From positions 203,110 to 267,109 of the forward strand of contig JAPZRU010000008.1 in NCBI GenBank assembly GCA_027531255.1: a DNA stretch of 64,000 nt, written 5' to 3'. Below, one piece after another: positions 1 through 9,751 of this stretch. The notes under the pieces were generated by a model. That model had not been told where the DNA came from, ran no database searches, and worked only from the letters and a program-made list of their open reading frames with translations. How positions within the stretch are numbered: the first letter of the stretch is position 1; the number at the start of each line of letters is the position of its first letter. This stretch comes from Steroidobacteraceae bacterium (GTDB taxonomy: Bacteria; Pseudomonadota; Gammaproteobacteria; Steroidobacterales; Steroidobacteraceae). A program made the translations under genes and the position numbers.

Positions 1-167
1 AGCAGCGGTCGCAGCCACCGGTCGAGTGCCTCGCCGTTCGCCATCACGCCGGTCGCGGTCACCGCCCCGGCACGGATGGCGTCCAGGATTCCCGCGGAAA
101 CCCGGTCGAAGGCGCCGAAGTCGTCCGCATTGACGACGAGGCGCGTCGCGCGTCCGGCGACCCCCAT
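1..167 (-). CDS. HpnK/ChbG (YdjC-like) family deacetylase, 5' part
   Basis: Only the first 55 codons are in the window; the gene continues past the left edge. The N-terminus reads LVVNADDFGAFDRVSAGILD, then AIRAGAVTATGVMANGE, the metal-site start of the ChbG/HpnK carbohydrate deacetylase family, where the paired Asp of NADDFG binds the divalent metal. Members deacetylate N-acetylated sugars, either in chitooligosaccharide use (ChbG) or hopanoid side-chain assembly (HpnK); the fragment cannot tell these apart. The ATG at 167 is preceded by a GGAGGG Shine-Dalgarno sequence. Confidence 0.75.
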   Translation of the reverse strand, partial: MGVAGRATRLVVNADDFGAFDRVSAGILDAIRAGAVTATGVMANGEALDRWLRPL

Positions 168-391
168 GCTGAGACCCTCCCTGGTCCTGCGACAGGCACT
201 TCCGTGCGTGTCGCTCGCGGGGCCGCATCCGTCGGCCCGCCCCCGTATCTGGCCGTCGCGGGGGCGCTGCCGTCAAGCTCGCTGCGGGGCGGAGCCCGCC
301 GGAACGCTGCCGCGAGCGCCGCGTGCGGTGCGTAGTTGGTGGAGTCCGGTCGAGGGACGCGCGCGGCCGTGCCAGCCGCGATGCGGTGGGG

Positions 392-665
392 TCACTCGAG
401 GCAGACGATCACCTTCGCCGAGTGGCTCCGCCAGTTGATCGGGATCACGAAAGGGCGCGCGGCGGTGACGCAGGCCGCGCTCTTGCGGCGGCCCGAAACG
501 CCGATCACGCCGGTGTACTCGTGCACGGTCGGGGGACCGTCGGTCGCGAGATTCGGCTCATCTCGGGCATCTTCAGGTCCATCGTCACCACGTCGGGGTC
601 CGTGCGCTCGAACACTTCGAGGGCCTCGCGCCCGTCGAGCGGTACGCAGGCGGGTCGCGCCTTGT
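392..665 (-). pseudogene. Remnants of a cheY-like receiver and a CheX-like phosphatase
   Basis: Reading leftward, about 30 codons at 650-559 encode GREALEVFERTDPDVV followed by TMDLKMPEM, the phospho-acceptor Asp region of a CheY-type receiver. In another frame this runs straight into VHEYTGVIGVSGRRKSA (start of a CheX-like domain) and, about 10 residues later, FVIPINWRSHSAKVIVCLE (its C-terminal strand), stopping at 392. The receiver has lost both ends and the CheX middle, about 90 residues, is missing. I read this as the scar of a two-gene chemotaxis cassette. The receiver match is clear; the CheX match is from memory of the family. The rest of 168-912 shows no gene. Confidence 0.5.
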
Positions 666-900
666 TCCAGCGCGCCGGGCACAGGGCCGCGTCGCGCGGG
701 AGAAAGCGCCATGTGACTCCTGCCGGGGACCCGGACCCGTCGGACGCGGCGGATAGTGGCGGGGCTTCACCGACAGCCGGCGTGGGGGGATTTCACACTT
801 TTCGACCTGCAGGTCCTGGACGGTGGCCGCGGTCCGACGAGCGGCACGTCCTCCCGCCGAATGTCGGGGGGCGCGCTGGCCGCGTGGCATCGCCATGGGC

Positions 901-906
901 GACAAT
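901..906 (+). promoter_or_regulatory. -10 box (GACAAT) of ygiQ, leaderless arrangement
   Basis: GACAAT ends exactly six bases before the ATG at 913, so transcription would be expected to start on the A of the start codon. No Shine-Dalgarno sequence precedes that ATG. No clear -35 is visible. Confidence 0.4.
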
Positions 907-912
907 GACCGG

Positions 913-3213
913 ATGGCCGCCATTCCGCAGTCCGCGCCGCGAGAGCTGTTCGGTTATCGCAAGTACTGGGCGCACCGTTTCGGCACCGCGCCTTTCCTCC
1001 CGATGTCCCGGGAGGAAATGGACGCGCTCGGCTGGGATTCCTGCGACGTGATCGTCGTGACGGGCGATGCGTACGTGGATCACCCGAGCTTTGGCATGGC
1101 CATCGTCGGCCGCCTGCTCGAGGCGCAGGGCTTTCGTGTCGGCATCGTCGGCCAGCCGGACTGGCGGAGCGCGGACCCGTGGCGCGGCCTCGGCCGGCCG
1201 AACCTGTTCTTCGGCATCACGGCCGGCAACATGGACTCGATGGTCAACCGCTACACGTCGGATCGCCGCGTGCGCAGCGACGACGCCTACACGCCGCACG
1301 GCGAGGGCGGCAAGCGGCCGGACCGCTCGGTGATCGTGTACTCGCAGCGCGCCCGCGAGGCGTACCCCGACGTGCCGATCGTGATCGGCGGCATCGAGGC
1401 TTCGCTCCGGCGCATCGCGCACTTCGACTACTGGTCGGAGAAGGTGCGCCGGTCGGTGCTGTTCGACTCGAAGGCCGACCTGCTCGTCTACGGCAACGGG
1501 GAGCGGCAGATCGTCGAGATCGCGCACCGGCTCGCGGCCGGCGAGCGCATCGAGTCGCTGACCGACATCCGCGGCACCGCCTTTGCGCGACGCGCCACGC
1601 CGGAAGGCTGGATCGAGATCGACTCCACCACGATCGACACGCCTGGGCCGCTGAACCCGCCGGTCGACCCCTACGCGATGGAGGAGGACATCCGAAAGGC
1701 CAACGCGGCCGCGGGCTCAGGGCCCGATGCTGCGCAGGCGACCGCCGAGCCGGGCGTCCAGGTGGTCCGCTTCACGCGCCGCGTGAAGACCGTGGACCGC
1801 GGCCGCAGCGTGATCCGGCTGCCCTCGTACGACGCGGTGCGCGACGACCCGGTGCTGTACGCGCACGCCTCGCGCATCCTCCATCTCGAGGCGAACCCCG
1901 GCAACGCGCGCGCGCTCGTGCAGCGGCACGCGGACGTGGACGTGTGGCTCAACCCGCCGCCGATCCCGCTGACGACGAAGGAGATGGACGCGATCTACGA
2001 GCTGCCGTACCGGCGGGTGCCGCACCCGGTCTACGGCGACGCGAACATCCCCGCGTACAAGATGATCCGCTTCTCGGTGACGATCCAGCGCGGTTGCTTC
2101 GGCGGCTGCACGTTCTGCTCGATCACCGAGCACGAGGGCCGGATCATCCAGAGCCGCTCCGAGGACTCGATCATCCGCGAGGTCGAGCAGGTGCGCGACG
2201 GCGTGCCCGGCTTCACCGGCGTGATCTCGGACCTCGGCGGGCCGACCGCGAACATGTACCGGCTGGCGTGCAAGTCGCGCGAGATCGAACAGGCCTGCCG
2301 CAAGCCCTCGTGCGTCTATCCGGGCATCTGCCCGAACCTGAACACCGACCACGCACCGCTGATCCGGCTGTACCGGCGCGCACGCGCGCTGCCGGGCATC
2401 AAGAAGGTGCTGATCGCGTCCGGCGTGCGCTACGACCTCGCGGTCGAGTCCCCGGAGTACGTGAAGGAGCTCGCAAGCCACCACGTCGGCGGCTACCTCA
2501 AGATCGCTCCGGAGGCGATCGGCGAGGGCCCGCTGTCGAAGATGATGAAGCCGGGCGTCGGCTCCTACTACCGATTCAAGGAACTGTTCGACCGCTACTC
2601 GAAGGAGGCGGGCAAGGAGCAGTACCTGATCCCGTACTTCATCGCCGCGCATCCGGGCACCACCGACGAGGACATGCTCGAGCTCGCGCTGTGGCTGAAG
2701 CAGAACGGCTTCCGCGCCGACCAGGTGCAGGCGTTCCTGCCCTCGCCGATGGCGACGGCGACCGCGATGTGGCACTCCGGCAAGAACCCGTTGAAGAAGG
2801 TCACGCAGGACTCTGAAGAGGTCGTGATCCCCAAGGGACTCAAGCAGCGCCGCCTGCACAAGGCCTTCCTGCGCTACCACGACGCGAACAACTGGCCGCT
2901 GCTGCGCGAGGCGCTGAAGCGGATGGGCCGCGCGGACCTGATCGGCAGCGGCAAGCACCACCTGGTGCCGCCGTGGCAACCGGCGGGCACCGGCGGCACG
3001 CCGGAAGGCGTCCGGCGTGCCGTCGCACCGGGCACGAAATTCCGTACCCAGCACACGGGGCTGCCGCCGGCGCCGAAGTCGAGCGGTCGCGTCCGGGGTG
3101 CGCCGTCCACGCCGGGCCCGAAGGCCGCCGCCAGCCCGGCCGCGCGCTCGTCCGGCGGTCGCCCGGCATACGGGCCGGGCTCGCGCGGCACGCGTCCGCC
3201 CCGACCGCGGTGA
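913..3213 (+). CDS. ygiQ: YgiQ family radical SAM protein
   Basis: 766 aa, close to E. coli YgiQ (739 aa) along its whole length, including [19 protein letters not shown] and [20 protein letters not shown]. The radical-SAM cluster motif CxxxCxxC is at about C395, C399 and C402 ([10 protein letters not shown]). The N-terminal half is the UPF0313 domain. The last 75 or so residues are a Pro/Ala/Gly/Arg-rich, probably disordered tail. The substrate of YgiQ is unknown. I chose ATG 913 because it matches the family N-terminus; ATG 895 in frame would add six residues. The stop overlaps the next start (GTGA). Confidence 0.93.
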   Translation: MAAIPQSAPRELFGYRKYWAHRFGTAPFLPMSREEMDALGWDSCDVIVVTGDAYVDHPSFGMAIVGRLLEAQGFRVGIVGQPDWRSADPWRGLGRPNLFFGITAGNMDSMVNRYTSDRRVRSDDAYTPHGEGGKRPDRSVIVYSQRAREAYPDVPIVIGGIEASLRRIAHFDYWSEKVRRSVLFDSKADLLVYGNGERQIVEIAHRLAAGERIESLTDIRGTAFARRATPEGWIEIDSTTIDTPGPLNPPVDPYAMEEDIRKANAAAGSGPDAAQATAEPGVQVVRFTRRVKTVDRGRSVIRLPSYDAVRDDPVLYAHASRILHLEANPGNARALVQRHADVDVWLNPPPIPLTTKEMDAIYELPYRRVPHPVYGDANIPAYKMIRFSVTIQRGCFGGCTFCSITEHEGRIIQSRSEDSIIREVEQVRDGVPGFTGVISDLGGPTANMYRLACKSREIEQACRKPSCVYPGICPNLNTDHAPLIRLYRRARALPGIKKVLIASGVRYDLAVESPEYVKELASHHVGGYLKIAPEAIGEGPLSKMMKPGVGSYYRFKELFDRYSKEAGKEQYLIPYFIAAHPGTTDEDMLELALWLKQNGFRADQVQAFLPSPMATATAMWHSGKNPLKKVTQDSEEVVIPKGLKQRRLHKAFLRYHDANNWPLLREALKRMGRADLIGSGKHHLVPPWQPAGTGGTPEGVRRAVAPGTKFRTQHTGLPPAPKSSGRVRGAPSTPGPKAAASPAARSSGGRPAYGPGSRGTRPPRPR

Positions 3214-3641
3214 GCCGCGAACCGGCGCGCGTCGCCGCGAGCCCGGCGTCGGCACCCGCGTGGTCCGCGGTCGGCCCCTTCGAGCGCCGCACGCCCGCCG
3301 ACGCAGGCGCCGTGCGCTACCAGCGCGCCGACGGGGGTGAATGGGCGGCCGAGGCGGACGCGCCGACGCACTGGCCGGCGCGCGTGCAGCACATCCACGT
3401 CGAGCGTCCGGCAGCAGCGGGCCCGTCGCAGGCGAAGCTCGGCGGTCCCGACGGCGAACTGCGCGTTGCGCTGCGCCGTTGGTCGGCGCACGAACCCGCT
3501 CGCGGTCTGTACGATCCGTCGCTCGCCGGCTTCGCGCCTTCGGACCGCGAACGACGGATCGTCCGCTGGCTGCTGCGGCTGCTGAGGGTGCCGGGCGCGA
3601 CGCGGCTGCTCCGCGCGTGGCACGCGAGCCGCTCGGGCTGA
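3210..3641 (+). CDS. Hypothetical protein, 143 aa
   Basis: The GTG start overlaps the ygiQ stop (GTGA), the coupling used by many gene pairs here, which is the main argument that it is real. The first 40 residues are Ala/Pro-rich; the rest is polar with a basic, possibly amphipathic C-terminus ([20 protein letters not shown]). No recognised domain, signal peptide or membrane helix. The long antisense frames over it look like high-GC shadows. It may be non-coding. Confidence 0.45.
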   Translation: MSREPARVAASPASAPAWSAVGPFERRTPADAGAVRYQRADGGEWAAEADAPTHWPARVQHIHVERPAAAGPSQAKLGGPDGELRVALRRWSAHEPARGLYDPSLAGFAPSDRERRIVRWLLRLLRVPGATRLLRAWHASRSG

Positions 3642-3686
3642 CGCTGCCGTCGCCGCCGCGGCCGGCGCACTGCCGGGGCGCCCGGC

Positions 3687-3715
3687 TTGCCCGTCACGCG
3701 GGCGGCCCGCACAAT
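3687..3715 (+). promoter_or_regulatory. Candidate sigma-70 promoter of the thr operon
   Basis: TTGCCC at 3687-3692 and CACAAT at 3710-3715, 17 bases apart, upstream of the thrA ATG at 3747. I see no Thr/Ile-rich leader peptide or attenuator hairpin between promoter and gene, unlike the E. coli thr operon. Confidence 0.4.
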
Positions 3716-3746
3716 TGCGCGTTGCGTTGATCCGGGGCGTACTGGC

Positions 3747-6245
3747 ATGACGAGCGGCGAGCCGCAGGCCCGCGAGTGGGTCGTTCACAAGTTCGGGGGC
3801 TCGTCGGTCGCGAACGCCGAGTGCATCGCGCGGGTCGCGGGCCTCGTCGAGGCCGACCGCCACGCCCGGGTCGGCGTGGTGCTCTCCGCCTGCAAGGGCG
3901 TCACCGACGGCCTGCTCGAGCTCGTGGCACTCGCGGAGCGCCAGGATCCGGCGTGCCAGATCCGCCTCGATGCGCTGCGCGAGCGCCACGTCGGCATCGC
4001 GACGGAACTGCTGAAGGCCGACGGTGCACGCGCCTACGTCGAGCAGCTCGACAGGGACGTCCGCGACATCGGCGGCATCCTGCAGGCCGTCGCGCTGATC
4101 CGCTCCGCGGGGCGCCACATCCGCGACGTCGTCTCCGGCTACGGCGAGATCTGGTCCACGCGCCTGTTCGCGGCGCTCCTGCGCGAGCGCCAGGTCCGCA
4201 GCGGGCCGGTGCTCTGGGTGGACGCGCGCCAGGTGGTCGTCGTCGAGTGGGGCCCGCTCGGCCCCTCGGTGCAGTGGGAGGCCTCGCAGGCCAAGCTCGA
4301 CGCGCTCGTTGCCGCGGACTTCGCCGGCACGCTCGTGATCACCGGTTTCATCGCGGCGGACCGCCAGGGCGTGCCCACCACTCTCGGCCGCAACGGCAGC
4401 GATTTCTCGGGCTCCATCTTCGGCGCGCTGCTCGGCGCGGCCGAGATCGTGATCTGGACCGACGTGGACGGCGTGCTCTCCGCGGACCCGCGGCGCGTGC
4501 CGGACGCCAAGGTCATCGACTCGCTGTCGTACAACGAGGCGATGGAGCTCGCGTACTTCGGCGCCAAGGTGATCCATCCGCAGACGATGGCGCCCGCCGT
4601 CGCGCGCGAGATCCCGATCTGGATCCGCAACACCTTCAATGCGACGCACCCGGGCACGCTGATAACCGCGCGACCGCAGTCCAACCTGCAGGTCAAAGGC
4701 ATCACGACCATCGACCGGATCGCGCTGGTGAACCTCGAGGGTGCCGGCATGATCGGCGTGCCGGGCACCGCGCACCGGCTGTTCGGCGCGTTGCGCGACG
4801 CGGGCATCTCCGTGATCCTGATCTCGCAGGGCTCGTCCGAGCACTCGATCTGCTTTGCGATCCCCGAGGACCAGGCCGTGATCTCGGAGGCGCTCGTGCG
4901 CCGCGCGTTCGAGACGGAACTGCGCGAGGGCCAGATCCAGCGGGTCGAGGTGTCGCGCGAGTGCGCGATCCTGGCGGTGGTCGGCGACGGCATGGCGGGC
5001 AGCCACGGCGTCGCGGCGAAGGTGTTCGGGACGCTGGGCGACGCCGCGGTCAACATCCGCGCGATCGCGCAGGGCGCCTCCGAGCGCAACATCTCGGTCG
5101 TGATCGAGTCGCGGAACGCGGCGCGCGCGCTGCGCGCGGTGCATTCCGGCTTCTATCTGTCGCCGCACACGGTGTCGCTCGGCCTGATCGGGCCCGGACT
5201 GGTCGGCGGCGCGCTGCTCGACCAGCTGGCTTCGCAGGTCGACCGGCTCAGCCGCGACTTCAACCTCGACCTGCGCGTGCGCGGCATCCTGACCTCGAAA
5301 CGCATGCTGCTCGTGGACGGCGCGGTGGATCTCGCGCGCTGGCGCGAGCAGCTGGCCGCCGACGGGCGCCCGGCCGATCTCGAGGCCTTCGTGCGGCACG
5401 TGCACGCCGACCACCTGCCGCACGCCGCGATGCTCGACTGCACCGCGAGCGGCGAGGTCGCGCAGCACTACGCGCGGTGGCTGGCGGCCGGCATGCACGT
5501 GGTGACGCCGAACAAGAAGGCGAACTCGGGCCCGCTCGCCTACTGCGAATCCATCCGCGAGGCGCGCCGCACCGCCGGCACGCACTACCTCTACGAGGCG
5601 ACGGTCGGCGCCGGCCTGCCGGTGATCCAGACGATCCGCGACCTCCGCGAGACCGGCGACGAGGTGACCTCGATCGAGGGCATCTTCTCGGGCACGCTGG
5701 CCTACCTGTTCAACGTCTACGACGGCAGCGAGCCGTTTTCGGCAATCGTCCGTGCGGCCAAGGCCAAGGGCTACACCGAGCCCGATCCGCGCGATGACCT
5801 GTCGGGCACGGACGTGGCGCGCAAGCTGATCATCCTGGCGCGCGAGATCGGGCTGAAGCTCGAGCTCTCGGACGTCGAGGTCGAGAGCCTCGTGCCCGCG
5901 GCGCTCGTGGGTGGCACGGCCGAGGCGTTCCTCGAGCGGCTGCCGGAGTTCGACGCGCGGATGCAGGAACGCTACGCCGAGGCCACCGCGGCAGGCTCGG
6001 TGCTGCGCTACGTCGGGCGGCTCGATGCGCGTGCGGGCCGCGCGACCGTCGGGCTCGTCCGATTGCCGCGCAAGCACCCGTTCGCGAACATCGCGCTCAC
6101 TGACAACGTCGTCAGGTTCGCCACGCGGCGCTACTGCGACAACCCGCTGATCGTGCAGGGTCCGGGCGCCGGGCCCGAGGTCACCGCGGGCGGCGTGTTC
6201 GGCGACCTGCTGCGACTCTGCGCCTATCTCGGCGCGAAGATCTGA
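3747..6245 (+). CDS. thrA: Bifunctional aspartokinase / homoserine dehydrogenase
   Basis: 832 aa (E. coli ThrA 820). The N-terminal aspartokinase opens with VHKFGGSSVANAE (residues about 12-24) and carries the aspartate-site block GRNGSDFSG; paired ACT domains (about 320-470) follow. The homoserine dehydrogenase half begins with the NAD(P) motif GLIGPGLVGGALL near residue 478 and contains TPNKKANSGP and GIFSGTLAYLFN. It phosphorylates aspartate and later reduces aspartate semialdehyde to homoserine. First gene of thrABC, which favours ThrA over MetL. The ACT domains imply allosteric feedback, presumably by threonine. Confidence 0.93.
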   Translation: MTSGEPQAREWVVHKFGGSSVANAECIARVAGLVEADRHARVGVVLSACKGVTDGLLELVALAERQDPACQIRLDALRERHVGIATELLKADGARAYVEQLDRDVRDIGGILQAVALIRSAGRHIRDVVSGYGEIWSTRLFAALLRERQVRSGPVLWVDARQVVVVEWGPLGPSVQWEASQAKLDALVAADFAGTLVITGFIAADRQGVPTTLGRNGSDFSGSIFGALLGAAEIVIWTDVDGVLSADPRRVPDAKVIDSLSYNEAMELAYFGAKVIHPQTMAPAVAREIPIWIRNTFNATHPGTLITARPQSNLQVKGITTIDRIALVNLEGAGMIGVPGTAHRLFGALRDAGISVILISQGSSEHSICFAIPEDQAVISEALVRRAFETELREGQIQRVEVSRECAILAVVGDGMAGSHGVAAKVFGTLGDAAVNIRAIAQGASERNISVVIESRNAARALRAVHSGFYLSPHTVSLGLIGPGLVGGALLDQLASQVDRLSRDFNLDLRVRGILTSKRMLLVDGAVDLARWREQLAADGRPADLEAFVRHVHADHLPHAAMLDCTASGEVAQHYARWLAAGMHVVTPNKKANSGPLAYCESIREARRTAGTHYLYEATVGAGLPVIQTIRDLRETGDEVTSIEGIFSGTLAYLFNVYDGSEPFSAIVRAAKAKGYTEPDPRDDLSGTDVARKLIILAREIGLKLELSDVEVESLVPAALVGGTAEAFLERLPEFDARMQERYAEATAAGSVLRYVGRLDARAGRATVGLVRLPRKHPFANIALTDNVVRFATRRYCDNPLIVQGPGAGPEVTAGGVFGDLLRLCAYLGAKI

Positions 6246-6253
6246 GGTGTTCC

Positions 6254-7207
6254 GTGAGTGAAGGGGTCCGCGAGCGGGCGACCGCGTTCGCGCCGGCGAC
6301 GGTCGGCAACGTCGGCATCGGCTTCGACATCCTCGGCCACACGGTCGAGGCGCTCGGCGACCGCGTCACCGTCGTGCGTACGCCGGAGCGCGGCGTGGTG
6401 CGCATCCGCGAGATCACCGGCACCGTGACCGACCTGCCGCTGGAGGCGGAACGGAACACCGCCGGCCAGGCGCTGCTCTCGCTCGCACGGGCGCAGCGCA
6501 TCCAGTTCGGCATGGACGTCTCCATCGAGAAGGGCATCCCGCTCGGATCCGGCCTCGGCGGGTCCGCCGCCTCGGCCGTCGCCGCGGTGGTGGCCGGCAA
6601 CGCGCTGCTCGAGACGCCGCTGCCCAAGCTGCAGCTCCTCAAGTTCGCGATGCAGGGCGAGGCGGTCGCCAGCGGCTCGGTGCACGTCGACAACATCGCG
6701 CCGAGCCTCTACGGCGGTCTCGTGCTCACGGTGGGCATCGACCATCCGCGGACCAAGCGGATCCCGGTGCCGAATGGCGTGCGCTGCGTGGTGGTGCACC
6801 CGCACATGTATCTCTCGACGCGCGAGGCGCGCCGCATCCTGAAGAAGCAGATCGACCTCGCCGACGTGGTCTGGCAGTGCGCGAACCTGGCTGGCTTCAT
6901 CACGGCCTGTTACTCGGACGACCTCGATATGATGCGCGACGCCTTCGAGGACGTGTTGATCGAGCCGCAGCGTCAGGCGCTGATCCCGGGCTTCAAGTCG
7001 GTGAAGCAGGCGGCGATGTCGAACGGCGCGCTCGGCTGTTCGATCTCCGGCGCCGGCCCGACCGTGTTCGCGTGGGCCGAGGCCCCCTACGCCGATGGCA
7101 TCCGCGCGGCGATGGTCGCCGCATTCCAGGAGCACGGGCTCGAGTCCGACCACTGGGTGTCCGCGATCGAGGGCGAGGGGGCGCGCCTCGTGGACGGATC
7201 CGGCTGA
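6254..7207 (+). CDS. thrB: Homoserine kinase
   Basis: 317 aa GHMP kinase that phosphorylates homoserine for threonine synthesis. The ATP-binding motif PLGSGLGGSAASAVAA is near residues 96-111, the N-terminus reads FAPATVGNVGIGFDILGHTV, and the C-terminal Gly-rich block is GCSISGAGPTVFAW. The GTG start lies 8 bases after the thrA stop and its stop overlaps the thrC ATG by one base, so the three genes are surely cotranscribed. Confidence 0.94.
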   Translation: MSEGVRERATAFAPATVGNVGIGFDILGHTVEALGDRVTVVRTPERGVVRIREITGTVTDLPLEAERNTAGQALLSLARAQRIQFGMDVSIEKGIPLGSGLGGSAASAVAAVVAGNALLETPLPKLQLLKFAMQGEAVASGSVHVDNIAPSLYGGLVLTVGIDHPRTKRIPVPNGVRCVVVHPHMYLSTREARRILKKQIDLADVVWQCANLAGFITACYSDDLDMMRDAFEDVLIEPQRQALIPGFKSVKQAAMSNGALGCSISGAGPTVFAWAEAPYADGIRAAMVAAFQEHGLESDHWVSAIEGEGARLVDGSG

Positions 7208-8532
7208 TGCGCTTCGTCAGTACGCGGGCGACCGCGGGGCAGGCTGCGCACGGCGCGACGCTCTCCGAGGCGCTGGCACGCGGGATCGCGCCGGACGGCG
7301 GCCTGTACGTTCCGGAACGGTTTCCGGCGCTCGGCACCGCCGAGTTCGACGGCTGCGCGACGCTGCCCGAGGTGGCGGAACGCCTGCTGGCACCCTTCTT
7401 CGCGGGCGACCCCCTGGCGCCGCAGCTGGGCGCGATCGTGCGCGAGGCCTTCGACTTCCCGGTCCCGCTGGTGCGGCTCCACCCGAGCCCCGCCGGCGGC
7501 GTCGACGACGACGCGCACGTACTGGAGCTGTTCCACGGCCCGACGGCGGCGTTCAAGGATTTCGGCGCACGTTTTCTAGCCGCGTGCCTCGCGCGCATCC
7601 CGCGCGCGGATTCGCGCCCCCTGACGATCCTGGTCGCGACCTCCGGCGATACCGGCGGCGCGGTCGCCGCGGCGTTCCATCGCCGGCCCGGCACTCGGGT
7701 CGTCGTGCTCTACCCGAAGGGCCTCGTCTCGCCGCGGCAGGAGCGCCAGCTCACTTGCTGGGGCGACAACGTCACGTCGCTGTGCGTCGAGGGCACGTTC
7801 GACGACTGCCAGCGGCTCGTGAAGGCGGCGTTCGCCGACGAGCGGCTGCGCGCGGGCTACGAACTGTCCTCGGCCAACAGCATCAACGTCGGCCGGCTGC
7901 TGCCGCAGGCCTGCTACTACGCGCTCGCGAGCCTCGAGACCTGGCGGCGGGCCGGCAAGGCGCCGGGATTCGTCGTGCCCTCCGGCAACCTCGGCAACGT
8001 GCTGGCCTGCGTCTGGGCGCGACGGGTCGGTCTGCCGATCGGCGCGATCCTGATGGGCTTCAATGCGAACCGCACGGTGCCCGATTACGTGGAGCGGGGC
8101 GAGTGGCGGCCGCGGCCGAGCATCGCGACGCTGGCCTCGGCGATGGATGTCGGCAACCCGAGCAACATGGAGCGGCTGCGGCACCTGCACCCGGAATGGC
8201 GCGAACTCGCCGGCGCGGTCGGCGCGGTATCCGTCGGCGACGACGAGATCCGGGCGCGGATCCGCGCGGATCGTGGTGCGCTCGGTCAGACCTGGTGCCC
8301 GCACACCGCGATCGCGGCCGAGGCCTATGCGCGGCTCTCGCCCGGCAAGCGCTCGGGAACGCCCTGGGTGCTGGTCGCGACCGCACACCCGGCCAAGTTC
8401 CCCGAGACGGTCGAGCCGCTCATCGGCGCACCGGTACCGGTGCCCGAACCGCTGGCGCGGCTGCTCGAACTGCCTTCGCGGGCGATCCCGATCCCGGCGA
8501 GCCTCGATGCGCTGCGGGAGGCCCTGCCGTGA
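7207..8532 (+). CDS. thrC: Threonine synthase
   Basis: 441 aa (E. coli 428). Fold type II PLP enzyme converting O-phosphohomoserine to threonine. The PLP lysine is K117 in HGPTAAFKDFGARF; the cofactor phosphate loop is SGNLGNVLA and the early motif is VATSGDTGGAVAAAF. The N-terminal SEALARGIAPDGGLYVPE is typical of the family. The ATG overlaps the thrB stop by one base. The GTG start of the next gene lies inside its stop, so the operon carries at least one further cistron. Confidence 0.95.
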   Translation: MRFVSTRATAGQAAHGATLSEALARGIAPDGGLYVPERFPALGTAEFDGCATLPEVAERLLAPFFAGDPLAPQLGAIVREAFDFPVPLVRLHPSPAGGVDDDAHVLELFHGPTAAFKDFGARFLAACLARIPRADSRPLTILVATSGDTGGAVAAAFHRRPGTRVVVLYPKGLVSPRQERQLTCWGDNVTSLCVEGTFDDCQRLVKAAFADERLRAGYELSSANSINVGRLLPQACYYALASLETWRRAGKAPGFVVPSGNLGNVLACVWARRVGLPIGAILMGFNANRTVPDYVERGEWRPRPSIATLASAMDVGNPSNMERLRHLHPEWRELAGAVGAVSVGDDEIRARIRADRGALGQTWCPHTAIAAEAYARLSPGKRSGTPWVLVATAHPAKFPETVEPLIGAPVPVPEPLARLLELPSRAIPIPASLDALREALP

Positions 8533-9122
8533 CGCTCGACGAAGTGTCCCCGGGCCTGTGGCTCGGCATCGGCGGCACGACGCTGGCACTGGCCGGTGCG
8601 GCCACGGGCTATGCGTTCTGGCGCCGGTACCGCGCGCGTCGCGTGCTGCAGGAGCGCGTGGCCTCGGTCGCGCTCGAGAACCTGCAGGACGTGATCCTGC
8701 CGGACGGCAACGGCGGCTGGTTCCATGTCGACTTCCTGCTGCTGACGCAGTCGGGCGTGCTCGTCGTGGACCTGCGCGACGTGCCCGGCCTGCTGTTCGG
8801 CAGCGAGCAGATGACCGAGTGGACCGTGATGCAGAAGACCCGCCGCTTCACGTTCCCGAACCCGCTCGGCCCGCTCTACGACCGCATCGCGGTGGTGCGC
8901 CAGATCGCGGGCGACGGCGTGCCCGTCGAGGGCCGGGTCGTGTTCACCGACCGCGGCAACTTCCCGAAGGGCCATCCGCCGCACGTCACCCGGCTCGCCT
9001 CGCTGCCGGGCGAGTTCCCGATGCCGGATCGCGAGTTCGCGCGGCTCGCCGCGGCGCGTTTCCAGGACGGCTGGAAGCGGCTGCGCGAGGCGGCTTCCCC
9101 GAGCCCGCTCCGGCGCAACTGA
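8529..9122 (+). CDS. NERD-domain membrane-anchored protein
   Basis: 197 aa. An N-terminal membrane helix (about residues 10-28, LWLGIGGTTLALAGAATGYA) is followed by a domain resembling the nuclease-related NERD fold: LENLQDVILPDGNGGWFHVD, then VDFLLLTQSGVLVVDLRDV, where the Asp before the hydrophobic strands is the expected catalytic-type residue. NERD proteins are predicted nucleases of unknown role. Translationally coupled to thrC (GTGA), but nothing in it points to threonine metabolism. Confidence 0.75.
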   Translation: MTLDEVSPGLWLGIGGTTLALAGAATGYAFWRRYRARRVLQERVASVALENLQDVILPDGNGGWFHVDFLLLTQSGVLVVDLRDVPGLLFGSEQMTEWTVMQKTRRFTFPNPLGPLYDRIAVVRQIAGDGVPVEGRVVFTDRGNFPKGHPPHVTRLASLPGEFPMPDREFARLAAARFQDGWKRLREAASPSPLRRN

Positions 9123-9199
9123 GCGCTCAAGTCCGGGGCACCGGGCGCCGCTACACGGGATGCCGTGGGCCATCGGCAGCGCCCGAGTCCGGAGCCGAC

Positions 9200-9721
9200 A
9201 TGGTGATCAGTCTGGGTGGCGCAACGGTTCGCAGCTTCGTGCCCCAGGACGCCGCGCTGCTGGCGAGCCACGCCAACGATCCCGCGATCATGGCCTACAT
9301 GCACGATGCCGAGCCGCGGCGCTACACCGAGGCCGAGGCGGCGGCGTGGATCGAGGTGGTGCGGATGCAGTCGCCCGAGTGCCACTTCTCGATCGCGCGC
9401 GGCGACGCGATCATCGGCGGCATCGGGCTGGAGCTCCAGCACGACATCTACGCGCACTCGGCGGAGCTGAGCTACTGGGTGGCCCGGCGTCACTGGGGAC
9501 AGGGCATAGCGACCCGCGCCGTCGGCGCGGTCACCGACTACGCGTTCTGGAAGCTGCGGCTGCAGCGGCTCTACGCGCGCGTGTTCGACGGCAACGTCGC
9601 CTCGCGGCGCGTGCTCGAGAAGTGCGCCTTCGAACTCGAGGGGCGCCTGCGGCGCGCCGCGCTGAAGCACGGCGCGCTCGCGGACCAGTTCCTGTACGCG
9701 AAGCTGCGCGTCTCGCACTGA
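9200..9721 (+). CDS. GNAT N-acetyltransferase, RimJ/RimL-like
   Basis: 173 aa. The layout is the RimJ/RimL type: ALLASHANDPAIMAYMHDAE at the N-terminus, the acetyl-CoA pyrophosphate loop RRHWGQGIATRAVGAV near the middle, then LYARVFDGNVASRRVLEKC before the end. Relatives acetylate ribosomal-protein N-termini or small amines; the substrate cannot be read here. A stand-alone gene ending in a hairpin shared with the convergent M20 gene. Confidence 0.85.
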   Translation: MVISLGGATVRSFVPQDAALLASHANDPAIMAYMHDAEPRRYTEAEAAAWIEVVRMQSPECHFSIARGDAIIGGIGLELQHDIYAHSAELSYWVARRHWGQGIATRAVGAVTDYAFWKLRLQRLYARVFDGNVASRRVLEKCAFELEGRLRRAALKHGALADQFLYAKLRVSH

Positions 9722-9723
9722 GG

Positions 9724-9743
9724 AAACGGGGTCAGACCCGTTT
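9724..9743. terminator. Bidirectional hairpin between convergent genes
   Basis: AAACGGG and CCCGTTT form a 7-bp stem with loop GTCAGA, followed by another T. It lies between the stops of the GNAT gene (9721) and the M20 peptidase (9752) and could terminate both. The GGGGTCAGACCC core resembles motifs found in dispersed palindromic repeats of gammaproteobacteria. Confidence 0.6.
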
Positions 9744-9751
9744 TCAGTGGA

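Noticed and set aside
76..1051. Plus-strand frames across the left 1 kb
   Set aside because: Composition is Arg/Ala/Ser-rich without domains, and they run antisense to the clear deacetylase start and the CheY/CheX remnants.
3642..3746. Threonine attenuator or riboswitch before thrA
   Set aside because: No leader peptide rich in Thr/Ile codons, no alternative hairpins and no lysine-riboswitch-like structure in the 105 bases.
3317..3748. Minus-strand 143-codon frame opposite the hypothetical gene after ygiQ
   Set aside because: Arg/Pro/Ser-rich composition typical of antisense frames in GC-rich DNA. It also covers the thr promoter, and the plus-strand frame has a coupled start.
2874..6077. 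Very long minus-strand frame (over 1000 codons) across ygiQ and thrA
   Set aside because: Shadow of GC-rich coding sequence: His/Arg/Ala/Asp-dominated, without motifs, while both sense genes match well-known families end to end.
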